Below, piece by piece: positions 13,957 through 22,303 of a stretch of DNA of 27,918 nucleotides. The stretch is taken from the NCBI GenBank assembly GCA_020025205.1, contig JAHHSO010000025.1, positions 1 through 27,918 of the forward strand, written 5' to 3'. The notes under the pieces were generated by a model that searched no databases, was not told the origin of the DNA, and saw only the letters and a program-made list of their open reading frames with translations. Position 1 is the stretch's first letter. Every line of letters starts with the position of its first letter. Both the position numbers and the translations under genes were made by a program. The DNA comes from Christensenellaceae bacterium (GTDB lineage Bacteria > Bacillota > Clostridia > Christensenellales > Aristaeellaceae).

Positions 13957-15996
13957 ATGAAATCCATTTGGGTTCTTTTCCTGACGCTCGTTCTTCTTCT
14001 CCTTCCCGCGGCGCTCCTTGCTCAGGATGCCGTTCCGCTTGCCCTCCAGTACAGCGGCGCTTCCAGCCTTTCCTATGCAGTCTACCAAAACGGGGAGCCG
14101 ATTGCTTCCGGCTCCATGGACGCAGCAGGGCAGCCCCTTCATGCTGACACGCTCTACGGCATTGGCTCCGTCAGCAAGGTGTACACCGCCGCAGCCGTCT
14201 TAAAGCTCTGCGAACAGGGTCTTGTGACGCTGGACACCCCCGTCAAGGATGTTCTTCCGGAATTCACGATGGCCGATCCGCGCCATGAACAGATCACCAT
14301 ACGGATGCTGCTGAATCATTCCTCCGGGCTGATGGTTGAAAGCATGAAAGATGCGTTTCTGTTCGGCATGCCGGGCAGCCAGGACGCCGACCTTCTTTCC
14401 GAACTTCGCACACACCGCCTGATTGCCGACCCCGGCGCATACAGCACCTACTGCAACACCGGCTTCATGCTCGCGCAGCTGGTCATAGAATCTCTTTCAG
14501 GCATGCCCTATGCAGATTTTCTGCGCGAATCTTTCCCTCTGGACAATACATTCGCCGCCTGCGATCCATTTGACCGCGCGCGCCTCGCGCCCTGCTTCCT
14601 GCCTTCCAACCCGCAGAAACCCACCGCCCCCGATTTCACCAATATCGCCGGAACGGGCGGCCTGTATGCTGCGGCAGACAGCCTTGCACACTTTGGCAGC
14701 CAGCTGACAAACGGTACGCTTTTGTCCCCGGCATCTTTCGACGCAATGTGCGCCGATGAGTATGCGCGCGGACTCTGGCCGGAAAACAGCGATGATGATG
14801 CGCTGGCCTTCGGCCTTGGCTTTGATACGGTGCACCTGTTCCCCTTCAACCGCAGCGGCATTCAGGCGCTTGCCAAAGGCGGAGATACGCTGCTGTATCA
14901 TTCGGCGCTTGTCGTCATTCCCGAATACAACCTGTCCGCAGCCGTTTTGTCATCCGGCGGCATCAGCACAATCAATCAGCTTCTGTGCGTCCGCCTGCTC
15001 ATTGACGTGCTCGCAGAAGAGGGGATCACCGTAAATGAAACCATCCAGATGCCGCCTGCCGCTCCGGCCGCCATGCCTGCCGATTTGATGCGTTTCTCCG
15101 GGCTGTACGGCACGTCCATGCTGGCCTACGACATTCAGATCACCGCTGACGGCACGCTCACCCTGTCAACGGGAAAGGCCGCAGGCAGCTTTCAGCAGGT
15201 CTTCTCTTACTGCGATGACGGCACGTTCCGCGATGCCGCCGGCACAGCTGTTGTCGAGTTCGTCACCGGTAAGGACGGAAAAACCTACCTATTCCAGCGC
15301 GGCAGCACCGTTCTCCCCGGACTGTCCTCCGTCTGTGTCGCCAACTATGGCGCCCAGCGTTTGGAACCGCACACCCCCGACGCTCAGACGCTTGCCGCCT
15401 GGCAGGCACGAGAGGGCAAGCGCTACTTCCTTGTCAATGCGCATCCCGCCTCACAGGTCTTTGCCATGGGTCTGCCCGTCACTCAAGTACTTCTGGACGA
15501 CTTTGCGCCGGGCTATCTGGGTCCCAATCAGCTGATCGGGCCGAACGAAGCACGCGCCTGCATTCAGGCTCCCGGCACTATCGGCCGCGATACAGCAGAC
15601 ATCACCTGCGCCACAATCAACGGCATAGAGGTGATGGCACTTTCCCCGCTGTTTTCTTCAAACTCCCCCGTCAGCCAGTCTGCTCTGGATTTGCCCGTTG
15701 ATCTTGACGAAGCGCTTTACGCTGACGAATCCATTGTTCAGCCTTTTGAAGGCAGCACGCAGGTCACCATCGGCGAAGATGGCTGGGCAAAATATTTCTC
15801 CGTCGGGGAACAATGGGCTGGAAAGACGCTGTCAGTCGTCCTGCCGGAAGGCGGTTCCTTTGCTGCATACCATGCGGACACAACGCCCATGGCCAGTTCT
15901 GCGGCTTATGGCGACACAACAGCAGCGCTTGAAACCGGCTGCATGATTCTGCTTGCAGGCCCTGTGGGAAGCACATTTGATTTGACCGTTCAGTAA
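13957..15996 (+). CDS. Secreted S12 serine hydrolase (beta-lactamase/DD-peptidase fold) with long C-terminal region
   Basis: A 679-residue exported protein. The signal peptide (MKSIWVLFLTLVLLLLPAAL) ends near ALLA-QD. The class C beta-lactamase-like domain (about 35-370) has S-V-S-K (Ser71, Lys74) and Y-C-N (Tyr165, Asn167). The third motif, usually H-x-G or K-T-G, appears as K-G-G in LAKGGDTLLYH. About 290 further residues (starting near FSGLYGTSMLAYDIQI) form one or more beta-rich domains of unknown role. AGGAGG lies eight bases before the ATG. This family includes D-aminopeptidases, DD-carboxypeptidases and esterases as well as beta-lactamases; a role on wall peptides or D-amino-acid peptides outside the membrane is likely, resistance less so. 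It is a single-gene unit with its own promoter. Confidence 0.88.
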   Translation: MKSIWVLFLTLVLLLLPAALLAQDAVPLALQYSGASSLSYAVYQNGEPIASGSMDAAGQPLHADTLYGIGSVSKVYTAAAVLKLCEQGLVTLDTPVKDVLPEFTMADPRHEQITIRMLLNHSSGLMVESMKDAFLFGMPGSQDADLLSELRTHRLIADPGAYSTYCNTGFMLAQLVIESLSGMPYADFLRESFPLDNTFAACDPFDRARLAPCFLPSNPQKPTAPDFTNIAGTGGLYAAADSLAHFGSQLTNGTLLSPASFDAMCADEYARGLWPENSDDDALAFGLGFDTVHLFPFNRSGIQALAKGGDTLLYHSALVVIPEYNLSAAVLSSGGISTINQLLCVRLLIDVLAEEGITVNETIQMPPAAPAAMPADLMRFSGLYGTSMLAYDIQITADGTLTLSTGKAAGSFQQVFSYCDDGTFRDAAGTAVVEFVTGKDGKTYLFQRGSTVLPGLSSVCVANYGAQRLEPHTPDAQTLAAWQAREGKRYFLVNAHPASQVFAMGLPVTQVLLDDFAPGYLGPNQLIGPNEARACIQAPGTIGRDTADITCATINGIEVMALSPLFSSNSPVSQSALDLPVDLDEALYADESIVQPFEGSTQVTIGEDGWAKYFSVGEQWAGKTLSVVLPEGGSFAAYHADTTPMASSAAYGDTTAALETGCMILLAGPVGSTFDLTVQ

Positions 15997-16020
15997 TTTT
16001 ACGCAGCCCAAATAAACGCA

Positions 16021-16056
16021 AAACCCGGAAGGACACGCATCCTTCCGGGTTTCTTT
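16021..16056. terminator. Bidirectional terminator between convergent genes
   Basis: AAACCCGGAAGGA (16021-16033) and TCCTTCCGGGTTT (16040-16052) form a perfect 13-bp stem with a six-base loop, A-rich on one side and T-rich on the other. It can end both the S12 gene (plus) and the capA operon (minus). Confidence 0.93.
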
Positions 16057-16100
16057 TGGTCAAACAATGGGGATTCAAGTTCCTTCTTCGCTGCTCCTAA

Positions 16101-17612
16101 TTATTCGATGCGATCCACAAACAGGAGTTCAAACCGCGGCACGATCGTTTCTGCGCCGGAAGCATCCTGTTCATGATACACCCCGTCAACTTTCACAACA
16201 GCGGTAAGCATGTCGCCCTCTTTTATGCCCAAATCATGCGATGCAACGATCACAACGTCATTTGTCCAGCCATTTTTCTGATCCTTGCTGTACTTCATGC
16301 GCACATACTGTGTGCTGCCGCTTTCGCTGATTTCGCTCACGGGGCCATACAGCCGCATAACTGCACCGCGGTTTTCTTCCAGATCTTTTTGAAGCGTCTT
16401 ATATGAAATCTTCACAGCCGTTTCACGAATGCGCTCCTTTTCCTGATCATTGGTCATTTCACGGGTGATGGTAAACGGTACCCGGCGCTGATCATATCCC
16501 TTTTTATCAAGAATCAGCGTATACGCATACGTTCCCTCTTCCTCCGTTGTCAGTTCAAAGGAGAAGCTTCCATCGTTTCCGGCGCGCTTCTTGGCCAGTC
16601 CAAACGGTGTCACCAGCTGAATCTGGACCCCTGCCAGCGTGCTGCCGAAAAGCACCGTCATATCCGTGGAGACAACCATGGCTTCTTCCACGCCGGAGAC
16701 GGGCAGCGTCTTTGTGCTGTACGCTATAGATCCTGTCATCACGGCATCATTCATGCCTTCTTTGCTTGCCGTGAGCATGATCTCTGTGACGCCTTCCTCC
16801 TCAAGCCCCGCTTCCAGAGAAAAGCGTCCGCTGCCCGATGCGATGGTTTCCATAATCAGCTTTTTCCCGCCAAGTGCATCGACCTGCTCGGCTGTCACAG
16901 ATGCACCCGGGGTCGCCGTTCCAGTGATGGTTACAAGATTTGTTGTCGTCTCCTCGGGAATCTGTGCTTCCAGCTTTACAGCCTGAACGGGTCTGTCAAG
17001 CTGCTCCGTAAGGGTGAGCGCGGACAGCCTGCCTCTGAATGTGTTCAGATCACGGCCTGTGAACCGCTGCTTTCCATCCCTCTGCCAGTCCAGCATCATA
17101 TACATGCCGTTCTTCACAGTGATATAGCGCAGCCCGCGTCCCTGCATTTCGTCTGCGCTGGTCACAGAATAATGGACATAGAGCCAGTATTCGCCATTTT
17201 CCTTCTGCCATTCGCAGTCCTGTGTGCGAAGGCCAGTCGTTTCCCAGAGCCTGTCCCCTTCGGCACGGCGGCGCAGCGTGCCGCGCTGGCTGTCTGTCAT
17301 ATGCGCTATATCAAAGATCTCGCGGGACAGATCGTCCTCTTTCACGATGACGGACATGCTTGAATGAAAGTCTGCGGCATATGCCCTTGTGAGCACCCCC
17401 TGTGCACGCATTTCCTCTGCAAGTACGTCCGGATCAATTCCGGCCTCCTCCAGCAGCGGCGCATACACCCCGCACAGCTGAGGGGATACCACAAGCATCG
17501 ATTCCGGATAGTCAAAGGACACATGCCCTTCGTCCATCGTGATTGTCTGCGCCCCAGCGAGCGCAGGCGCAAGAAAAGCCAGCAGACAGATGAATACAGA
17601 AATGATTTTCAT
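16101..17612 (-). CDS. Secreted protein of unknown function with Ig-like/carboxypeptidase-regulatory-like domains
   Basis: A 503-residue exported protein: signal peptide at residues 1-21 (ending AGA-QT), no later membrane helix, no lipobox. Residues about 25-200 (opening HVSFDYPESMLVV) resemble the PsbP/DcrB-like fold seen in secreted bacterial proteins. Two consecutive beta-sandwich-like modules follow: TNLVTITGTATPGASV to LTASKEG, and TLAGVQIQLVTPFG to VPFTITREM, the second in the style of carboxypeptidase regulatory domains. The C-terminal ~110 residues, with VMRLYGPVSEISESG and MLTAVVKVDG, look like a small OB-type beta barrel. No catalytic motif stands out. AGGGGGAG precedes the ATG and 14 bases separate it from the NYN gene, so it is the last gene of the capA operon. 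The fold calls are by eye. Confidence 0.75.
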   Translation of the reverse strand: MKIISVFICLLAFLAPALAGAQTITMDEGHVSFDYPESMLVVSPQLCGVYAPLLEEAGIDPDVLAEEMRAQGVLTRAYAADFHSSMSVIVKEDDLSREIFDIAHMTDSQRGTLRRRAEGDRLWETTGLRTQDCEWQKENGEYWLYVHYSVTSADEMQGRGLRYITVKNGMYMMLDWQRDGKQRFTGRDLNTFRGRLSALTLTEQLDRPVQAVKLEAQIPEETTTNLVTITGTATPGASVTAEQVDALGGKKLIMETIASGSGRFSLEAGLEEEGVTEIMLTASKEGMNDAVMTGSIAYSTKTLPVSGVEEAMVVSTDMTVLFGSTLAGVQIQLVTPFGLAKKRAGNDGSFSFELTTEEEGTYAYTLILDKKGYDQRRVPFTITREMTNDQEKERIRETAVKISYKTLQKDLEENRGAVMRLYGPVSEISESGSTQYVRMKYSKDQKNGWTNDVVIVASHDLGIKEGDMLTAVVKVDGVYHEQDASGAETIVPRFELLFVDRIE

Positions 17613-17626
17613 AATGCTCCCCCTGT

Positions 17627-18595
17627 TTACAGGATATGTACCAGCATGTTTCCGCCGTCATCCGTTTCCAGCTCCAGAAGGCGCTCCCGTTCCAGAGCGC
17701 GCAGCACATCGGAAAAGCGGCGCAGCCCAATCTGGCGTTCGGTAAAATCGGGGTATTCCGCCTGCACGGCAGACTTGAGGATTGAGGGATTCACGCGATC
17801 AAATCCGTCTTCCTTGTATTCCGCAAGGATGCGCCCAAAGATCCTGACATAGTTGCCGCGCTCAATCTGTTCTTGAGTGTGGCCGCGCGTCTGATTGAGG
17901 CTGACAATCAGATTATACTGCTCGTTGATCAGCGAAAACGAACCAAACTGCTGCGCAAGGCGTGCAAGCAGCTTGCCGAATGTCGAGAAGCCCACGCTCT
18001 TTTCAGAGAAGTTGGGCCTCAGCCGCAGAAGCACCCCTTTGGCCTCGCTGGCCAGCATCTCGCCGCTGTCGCTCTCTCTGAGAACGGTTGTAATCAGCTC
18101 GTTAACATCGGACAGCGTGAGCGCCTCCCCTGCGGAATCGTTCACACGCTGCTTGCCGCTGGAAACGCTCTCCAAAAACTGGAACTCGCTGCACGCGTTC
18201 ATGAATACGCCGGACGCCGCCTCGCTTCTGGAAATGCCCAGAACAAATTTGCCCATGCTTTTAAGCTTACCCACCAACGGCACATAGTCGCTGTCTCCTG
18301 ACACAATACAGAAACTGTCAATCAGCGGATTTTTATACGCGACATCCAGCGCATCAATGACAAGCTGAATATCCAGACTGTTTTTCTGACTGCGGCCAAA
18401 GCGAAGAGACGGCACAACAGCAAATGTATTGGACAAGAGGATTTCCTTGAGGTCTGAATAACTGTCTGTGTAACCATACACCTTGCCGATCAGGATGTCC
18501 CCGCGGATCTTGACCCGCTCAATGACATCCATCAGCATGCTCTTTTTGCCGCCGCAGTTTTCCAAATCGACGAACAATGCGTAATGTGAAGCCAT
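17627..18595 (-). CDS. NYN-domain putative RNase with two OST-HTH/LOTUS domains
   Basis: A 322-residue cytoplasmic protein. The N-terminal NYN (PIN-like, DUF88/LabA) domain, about residues 1-150, has the acidic residues expected for metal-dependent RNA cleavage: FVDLENC, SLDIQLVIDALD and SGDSDYVPLVGKL. Two helix-turn-helix LOTUS domains follow, about 165-235 (SDVNELITTVLRE to FGKLLARLAQQFG) and about 250-322 (VRIFGRILAEYKE to FSDVLRALERERLL). LOTUS domains bind RNA, including G-quadruplex RNA. ATG 18595 lies eight bases after AAGGGAG; a longer in-frame start at 18685 would intrude into capA. It sits between a CapA-like phosphatase gene and a secreted-protein gene, an odd place for an RNase. 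The target RNA is unknown. Confidence 0.88.
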   Translation of the reverse strand: MASHYALFVDLENCGGKKSMLMDVIERVKIRGDILIGKVYGYTDSYSDLKEILLSNTFAVVPSLRFGRSQKNSLDIQLVIDALDVAYKNPLIDSFCIVSGDSDYVPLVGKLKSMGKFVLGISRSEAASGVFMNACSEFQFLESVSSGKQRVNDSAGEALTLSDVNELITTVLRESDSGEMLASEAKGVLLRLRPNFSEKSVGFSTFGKLLARLAQQFGSFSLINEQYNLIVSLNQTRGHTQEQIERGNYVRIFGRILAEYKEDGFDRVNPSILKSAVQAEYPDFTERQIGLRRFSDVLRALERERLLELETDDGGNMLVHIL

Positions 18596-18608
18596 GTGTT
18601 TTACTCCC

Positions 18609-19754
18609 TTACAGCGTGCCGTTGACGAAATCGTCCATCTGATAAGACAGCTTGAGGATTCTGTCCACAATCCGCTGGGCATCATCGCCTTCTGCCGGGA
18701 TGGGTCTGTAATCTGTGCCGTCCGCTTTTTCTGTCAGCCGAATGGGAACAAGCGTCACTTCCGGTGCATCGGCGTGATCTGCATACACGTTGAACGTCAG
18801 GCGCGCAACATAAGAATCGCGGTCTTTGGGATCGACGTTGCCGCCAAAAACAAGATTGCCAAGGGAATAGAGAATATAGCTGTCGTCATACTGCTCAATT
18901 CCCTGAACGATATGCGGATGATGGCCAACGACGATATCTGCCCCTGCCTTGAGTGCCGCGCGTCCAATGGAGCGCTGCTCGCCGGTAAAATCGTCGCGGT
19001 ACTCGCTGCCCCAGTGGAAAGAAGCGATGACAATCTGGCATCCTTCTTCGCGCAGCGCCTTGACATCGGCAGAAATGTCTTTTTTCCCGTTCTGATACGG
19101 GAAGCAGTAGCCAGTCATGCCGACCTTGATGCCATCCTTTTCGTAAACGCCAAGAATGCCGCCGCCCGACACTGTGAGGCCTGCGTTTTCAAGATTGGCA
19201 ATGGTGTCCTCCCTGCCTGTCTTGCCATAGTCAAGGATATGGTTATTGGCGATATTAACCGCCTCTACGCTGCCCAGCGTCAGGATATCGGTGTACTCTG
19301 CCGGCCCTTTAAAGTTGAATTTCTTTTCCTTCTTCTGCGTCTCTTCCGTCAACGTCCCCTCAAAATTGATGAGCGTCATGTCATCAGAGGCAAAAATCGG
19401 TTCAAGCCCAGAAAAAAACCAGCCGTAGCCCTTTTCTGCTGCAACATTTTCAAAACTGTCCGGACGCTTGCGCAGATCATCCGTAGAGCCCAGAGTCGTG
19501 TCCCCGCCGACAGTGATGGTAAAGCGGCGCGGCCACTCCTCCGTCTCCCATTCGGCAGCCATCACTTCCTCTTCCAGCGGAACTTCTTGTTCCTGCTCAA
19601 AAGGCGCATCTTCCCTTCCCGGCAGCTCGTCCACAAAAGCAGGCTCATCCGTCTTTTCATAGCGAAGATGCGGGGAAGTCATTTCATAATTCATTTCCGC
19701 AACGGCACCCGCTGCGAACATCATCATCAGGAAAGTAAGCGTCAGTTTTCTCAT
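18609..19754 (-). CDS. CapA family metallophosphatase-like protein, exported
   Basis: A 381-residue protein with signal peptide (MRKLTLTFLMMMFAAGAVA), a Glu/Asp/Pro-rich linker to about residue 75, then a CapA (PGA_cap) calcineurin-fold domain. Family motifs appear in order: GGDTTLGS, LINFEGTLT, NIANNHILDYG, ASFHWGSEY, VVGHHPHIVQGIE and LYSLGNLVF, which hold the metal-binding Asp, Asn and His residues. In Bacillus CapA is part of the poly-gamma-glutamate capsule machinery. No capB, capC or capE is here, and stand-alone CapA-like proteins are widespread in Clostridia, so a capsule role is not implied. It is first in a three-gene minus operon and has a good promoter. GGAGGAAAGGA precedes the ATG. 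Confidence 0.9.
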   Translation of the reverse strand: MRKLTLTFLMMMFAAGAVAEMNYEMTSPHLRYEKTDEPAFVDELPGREDAPFEQEQEVPLEEEVMAAEWETEEWPRRFTITVGGDTTLGSTDDLRKRPDSFENVAAEKGYGWFFSGLEPIFASDDMTLINFEGTLTEETQKKEKKFNFKGPAEYTDILTLGSVEAVNIANNHILDYGKTGREDTIANLENAGLTVSGGGILGVYEKDGIKVGMTGYCFPYQNGKKDISADVKALREEGCQIVIASFHWGSEYRDDFTGEQRSIGRAALKAGADIVVGHHPHIVQGIEQYDDSYILYSLGNLVFGGNVDPKDRDSYVARLTFNVYADHADAPEVTLVPIRLTEKADGTDYRPIPAEGDDAQRIVDRILKLSYQMDDFVNGTL

Positions 19755-19801
19755 GGTTTTCCTTTCCTCCAGTCCTATATATCGTATAAAGCACCAGTTT
19801 C

Positions 19802-19830
19802 ATTTTATCACAGCCTCCGCCGGGAATCAA
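19802..19830 (-). promoter_or_regulatory. capA operon promoter
   Basis: Minus strand TTGATT (19830-19825), 17-base spacer, TAAAAT (19807-19802) with a TGA extension. Confidence 0.72.
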
Positions 19831-19831
19831 C

Positions 19832-19860
19832 TTGCCTTTTCAAGCCCGGCATGCTATGCT
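19832..19860 (+). promoter_or_regulatory. Promoter of the 67-residue protein gene
   Basis: TTGCCT (19832-19837), 17-base spacer, TATGCT (19855-19860) preceded by TGC. Its -35 is one base from the -35 of the divergent capA promoter. Confidence 0.6.
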
Positions 19861-19886
19861 TATTTCATCAAAGGGGAGGGGATTTC

Positions 19887-20090
19887 ATGCATCAGGATCG
19901 AATGCTTTTGCGCCGTCTGCTCCGCGCGCTGATCGCGGAGCGCGATGATGCCCAGCTTTTATACATTCCTCACGGGGAAGCAGGCATTCGCCGGATGATC
20001 CGCGCGCTTTTGGAAATGCGTTCCGATCAAGGCGAAAGCGATCCTCTTCAAGCGGATATCGAAGCATTTAAAACGCTGGACAAACAGTAA
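19887..20090 (+). CDS. Small charged protein of unknown function (67 residues)
   Basis: A 67-residue soluble protein, rich in Arg, Asp, Glu and Leu, probably mostly helical (RRLLRALIAERDDAQLLY, then IRRMIRALLEMRSDQGE). No signal peptide, membrane helix or Cys/His metal motif is seen. GGGGAGGGG precedes the ATG at good spacing and a fair promoter lies 27 bases upstream, so I take it as a real gene despite its size. It diverges from the capA operon and converges on the helicase gene with only 14 bases between stops and no clear terminator, so the two transcripts may overlap at their ends. I do not recognise the family. Confidence 0.6.
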   Translation: MHQDRMLLRRLLRALIAERDDAQLLYIPHGEAGIRRMIRALLEMRSDQGESDPLQADIEAFKTLDKQ

Positions 20091-20104
20091 GGCGCATTTT
20101 TCAG

Positions 20105-22303
20105 TCAGACGCGTTTGAGCGCATCGCCCAACAGAGTGCCCTCCATGAGCGGACGAAGCCCTTCAAAACGCCGGTCGATCAGAAGCACCGTGCCCGTGTC
20201 CTCCGGCGTGCGGATCAGCCGCCCTGCCGCCTGTACGATGCGCACCAGCCCCGGCAGCGTCATGCACAAAAAGAAGCCGTCCTCGCCCTGTGCATCATAA
20301 TAGCGCTGCATGGCGCGGACCCGTTCATCCGGCTGGGGAAGGCCGATTGAAACAACGATCACGTTTTTCAGCCTGTCGCCAGCCAGGTCGATCCCTTCAG
20401 AAAATGCGCCGCCCAGAATGCCCAAAATCACATGATCCCCGTCCTGTAAAAACGCGCCAAGCAGCGCGTTTTTTTCGTCCTCGCTCATGCCTCGCGCTTC
20501 TTTCAAAAAACCTTCCGGCAAAAACTGTGCCACCTGTTCTCTGTACGCATAAGACGGGAAAAAGACAAGCGTGTTTCCGGGATTCGCTTCTATGTGCGCC
20601 GCAATCGCCTGCGCTACAAGCGGTGCATTTTTTTCGCGCACGGCATAGCGAATGTCAATCGGCACAATCTGTGCGGACAGCTGCTCCGGGTGAAAAGGGG
20701 ATGGCAGCGACAGGCAGGCATCCCCCTGCCGGGCGCCCAGCATCTTTTGGGCCGCATCAAACGGCGCCAGTGTCGCGGAAAAATACACCGTGCCGCGCGT
20801 CTTTTTGGAATTTTCCAAAATCTCCGGCGCGGCACACAGAAGCATCAGCTGTACGCGCTTTTTCTCCCTGTTGGCAAGGATGGCATACCGCTCTGCAAAG
20901 TGTCCCGCCGCATACTGCCAGTGTTCCGCCATCCTCATGGCCTCCGCCGCGGCTCTGCCTTCTTCCCGCTGTGCCCATGCAGCTGACAGCACATCGTCCA
21001 TCGCCGCATTGAGCGCATCCGGCGGCACATTCATCTGTTCAAATGCCTCTTTCCCGGCAAGTGCTTCCAGTATCCTGATGGCATTTGTGAGCGCACGGTA
21101 AAGCGCTGTCTTTCTGCCTGAGCATTTGCCGATATCCCTGCGCATCGCGCGCAGTTCTTCCGCGCTGACTTCTGCCGAGCGCCCATCCTGCACGCGCGGT
21201 CCAAGCTGATGGGCTTCATCCACAAGCAGCGCCGCACCGCCTGCCAGCAGCGCTTCTTCCGCTGCAAACGGATCGTAGACGTAATTGTAATCGCAGACGA
21301 CCACATCCGAAACCGCGGCCAATTCCAAAGACAGTTCAAACGGACAAACCCGATGCTTTTCGGCAAGCGCCGCCAGCTCCGCCCGCCCCCAGCATCCTTC
21401 CTGTGCTTCTTCCATGGCCTGCGGAAGGCGGTCATAAAAACCTTTCGCCCACGGACAGGTCATGCACGATTCAAACGGGCAGACCTTCTCCTTCGCGGCA
21501 ATTTCTACTGCCAAAATGTGTATGCCTTCAAGATATCCAAGCGCATTCATGGCGCTTTTTCTTCCTGTCGTCCGCGCTGTCACAAAAAGCACCCGGCTGC
21601 ACTTTCCCTCGCCGAGCGCGCGCAGCGCGGGATAGAGCGCAGCCATTGTCTTGCCGATGCCCGTTGGAGCCTGCGCAAAAAGCCGCTTTCTGTCCCGAAT
21701 GGCGACATATACATGAGCAGCAAACTTCCTCTGGCCTTCACGATATTCCCTGTATGGGAAGGGCAGAACAGCAAGCGCTGCATCTCTTTTCTGTCTGCGC
21801 GCAAGCAGGGCAGCTTCCCGCGCCGCCGCTGCCGCGCAAAGGCCGCAAAATTCCGCTTTGAGCGCCTGCGCATCCTGTTCTTCTTCGTACATTTGAACAG
21901 GATGCCCCCTCCCGTCCACATACAAGACGCGAAGCCGAACACCATCCAGCCCTTCTTCAGCACAAAGCATGTGGCCATACATCGCCGCCTGTGCCCTGTG
22001 CGCGGGAACAAGCTGTACATCGTCGCCGCACAGCTTGATCTCCTCGATCACCGTTTTGCCATTCCTGTCGGTAAACAGGCCGTCCGCCCTGCCGGTGACA
22101 TGCAAAACGAGTGTATCGGATTCATAGTCGGCAGAAAGTGCCCGCTCTGCGCGATAGTCCGTTTCTCCCGAATCTGCCTGACGTGCCTTGTGCGCCGCCG
22201 CGCCTTCCATCATCCTGCTGATGGCTCCCGGCTTCAAATCCTTCTCATGCAGCGTCGTTTCGACCACAGCACGCACGCTCATGCGAACGACGGGCAAACT
22301 CAT
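20105..22303 (-). CDS. Cas4/RecB-like nuclease fused to DinG-type DNA helicase
   Basis: A 732-residue protein with two parts. Residues 1-165 hold a PD-(D/E)XK nuclease with all RecB/Cas4 motifs: G-A-A-A-H (His38), G-R-A-D (Asp74), E-I-K (Glu88, Lys90) and Q-A-A-M-Y (Gln105, Tyr109). From about 180 comes an SF2 XPD/DinG helicase: Walker A APTGIGKT (Lys218), a Cys-rich insertion (VCPFESCMTCPW and HRVCPFE) that fits an iron-sulphur cluster, DEAH in LLVDEAHQLG, YFSATL, and motif VI QAAGRLIRT. DinG-like enzymes unwind DNA 5' to 3', so the fusion could resect or trim DNA in repair or defence. ATG 22303 overlaps the upstream stop (ATGA) and GGAGGA precedes it, so its translation is coupled to the membrane protein upstream. 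Related fusions occur in other Clostridia as far as I recall. Confidence 0.88.
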   Translation of the reverse strand: MSLPVVRMSVRAVVETTLHEKDLKPGAISRMMEGAAAHKARQADSGETDYRAERALSADYESDTLVLHVTGRADGLFTDRNGKTVIEEIKLCGDDVQLVPAHRAQAAMYGHMLCAEEGLDGVRLRVLYVDGRGHPVQMYEEEQDAQALKAEFCGLCAAAAAREAALLARRQKRDAALAVLPFPYREYREGQRKFAAHVYVAIRDRKRLFAQAPTGIGKTMAALYPALRALGEGKCSRVLFVTARTTGRKSAMNALGYLEGIHILAVEIAAKEKVCPFESCMTCPWAKGFYDRLPQAMEEAQEGCWGRAELAALAEKHRVCPFELSLELAAVSDVVVCDYNYVYDPFAAEEALLAGGAALLVDEAHQLGPRVQDGRSAEVSAEELRAMRRDIGKCSGRKTALYRALTNAIRILEALAGKEAFEQMNVPPDALNAAMDDVLSAAWAQREEGRAAAEAMRMAEHWQYAAGHFAERYAILANREKKRVQLMLLCAAPEILENSKKTRGTVYFSATLAPFDAAQKMLGARQGDACLSLPSPFHPEQLSAQIVPIDIRYAVREKNAPLVAQAIAAHIEANPGNTLVFFPSYAYREQVAQFLPEGFLKEARGMSEDEKNALLGAFLQDGDHVILGILGGAFSEGIDLAGDRLKNVIVVSIGLPQPDERVRAMQRYYDAQGEDGFFLCMTLPGLVRIVQAAGRLIRTPEDTGTVLLIDRRFEGLRPLMEGTLLGDALKRV

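Noticed and set aside
18609..19754. Poly-gamma-glutamate capsule locus
   Set aside because: Only a CapA-like gene is present; no capB, capC or capE partners lie nearby.
20091..20104. Possible shared terminator between the 67-residue protein gene and the helicase gene
   Set aside because: Only 14 bases separate the two stops and no stem-loop is visible.
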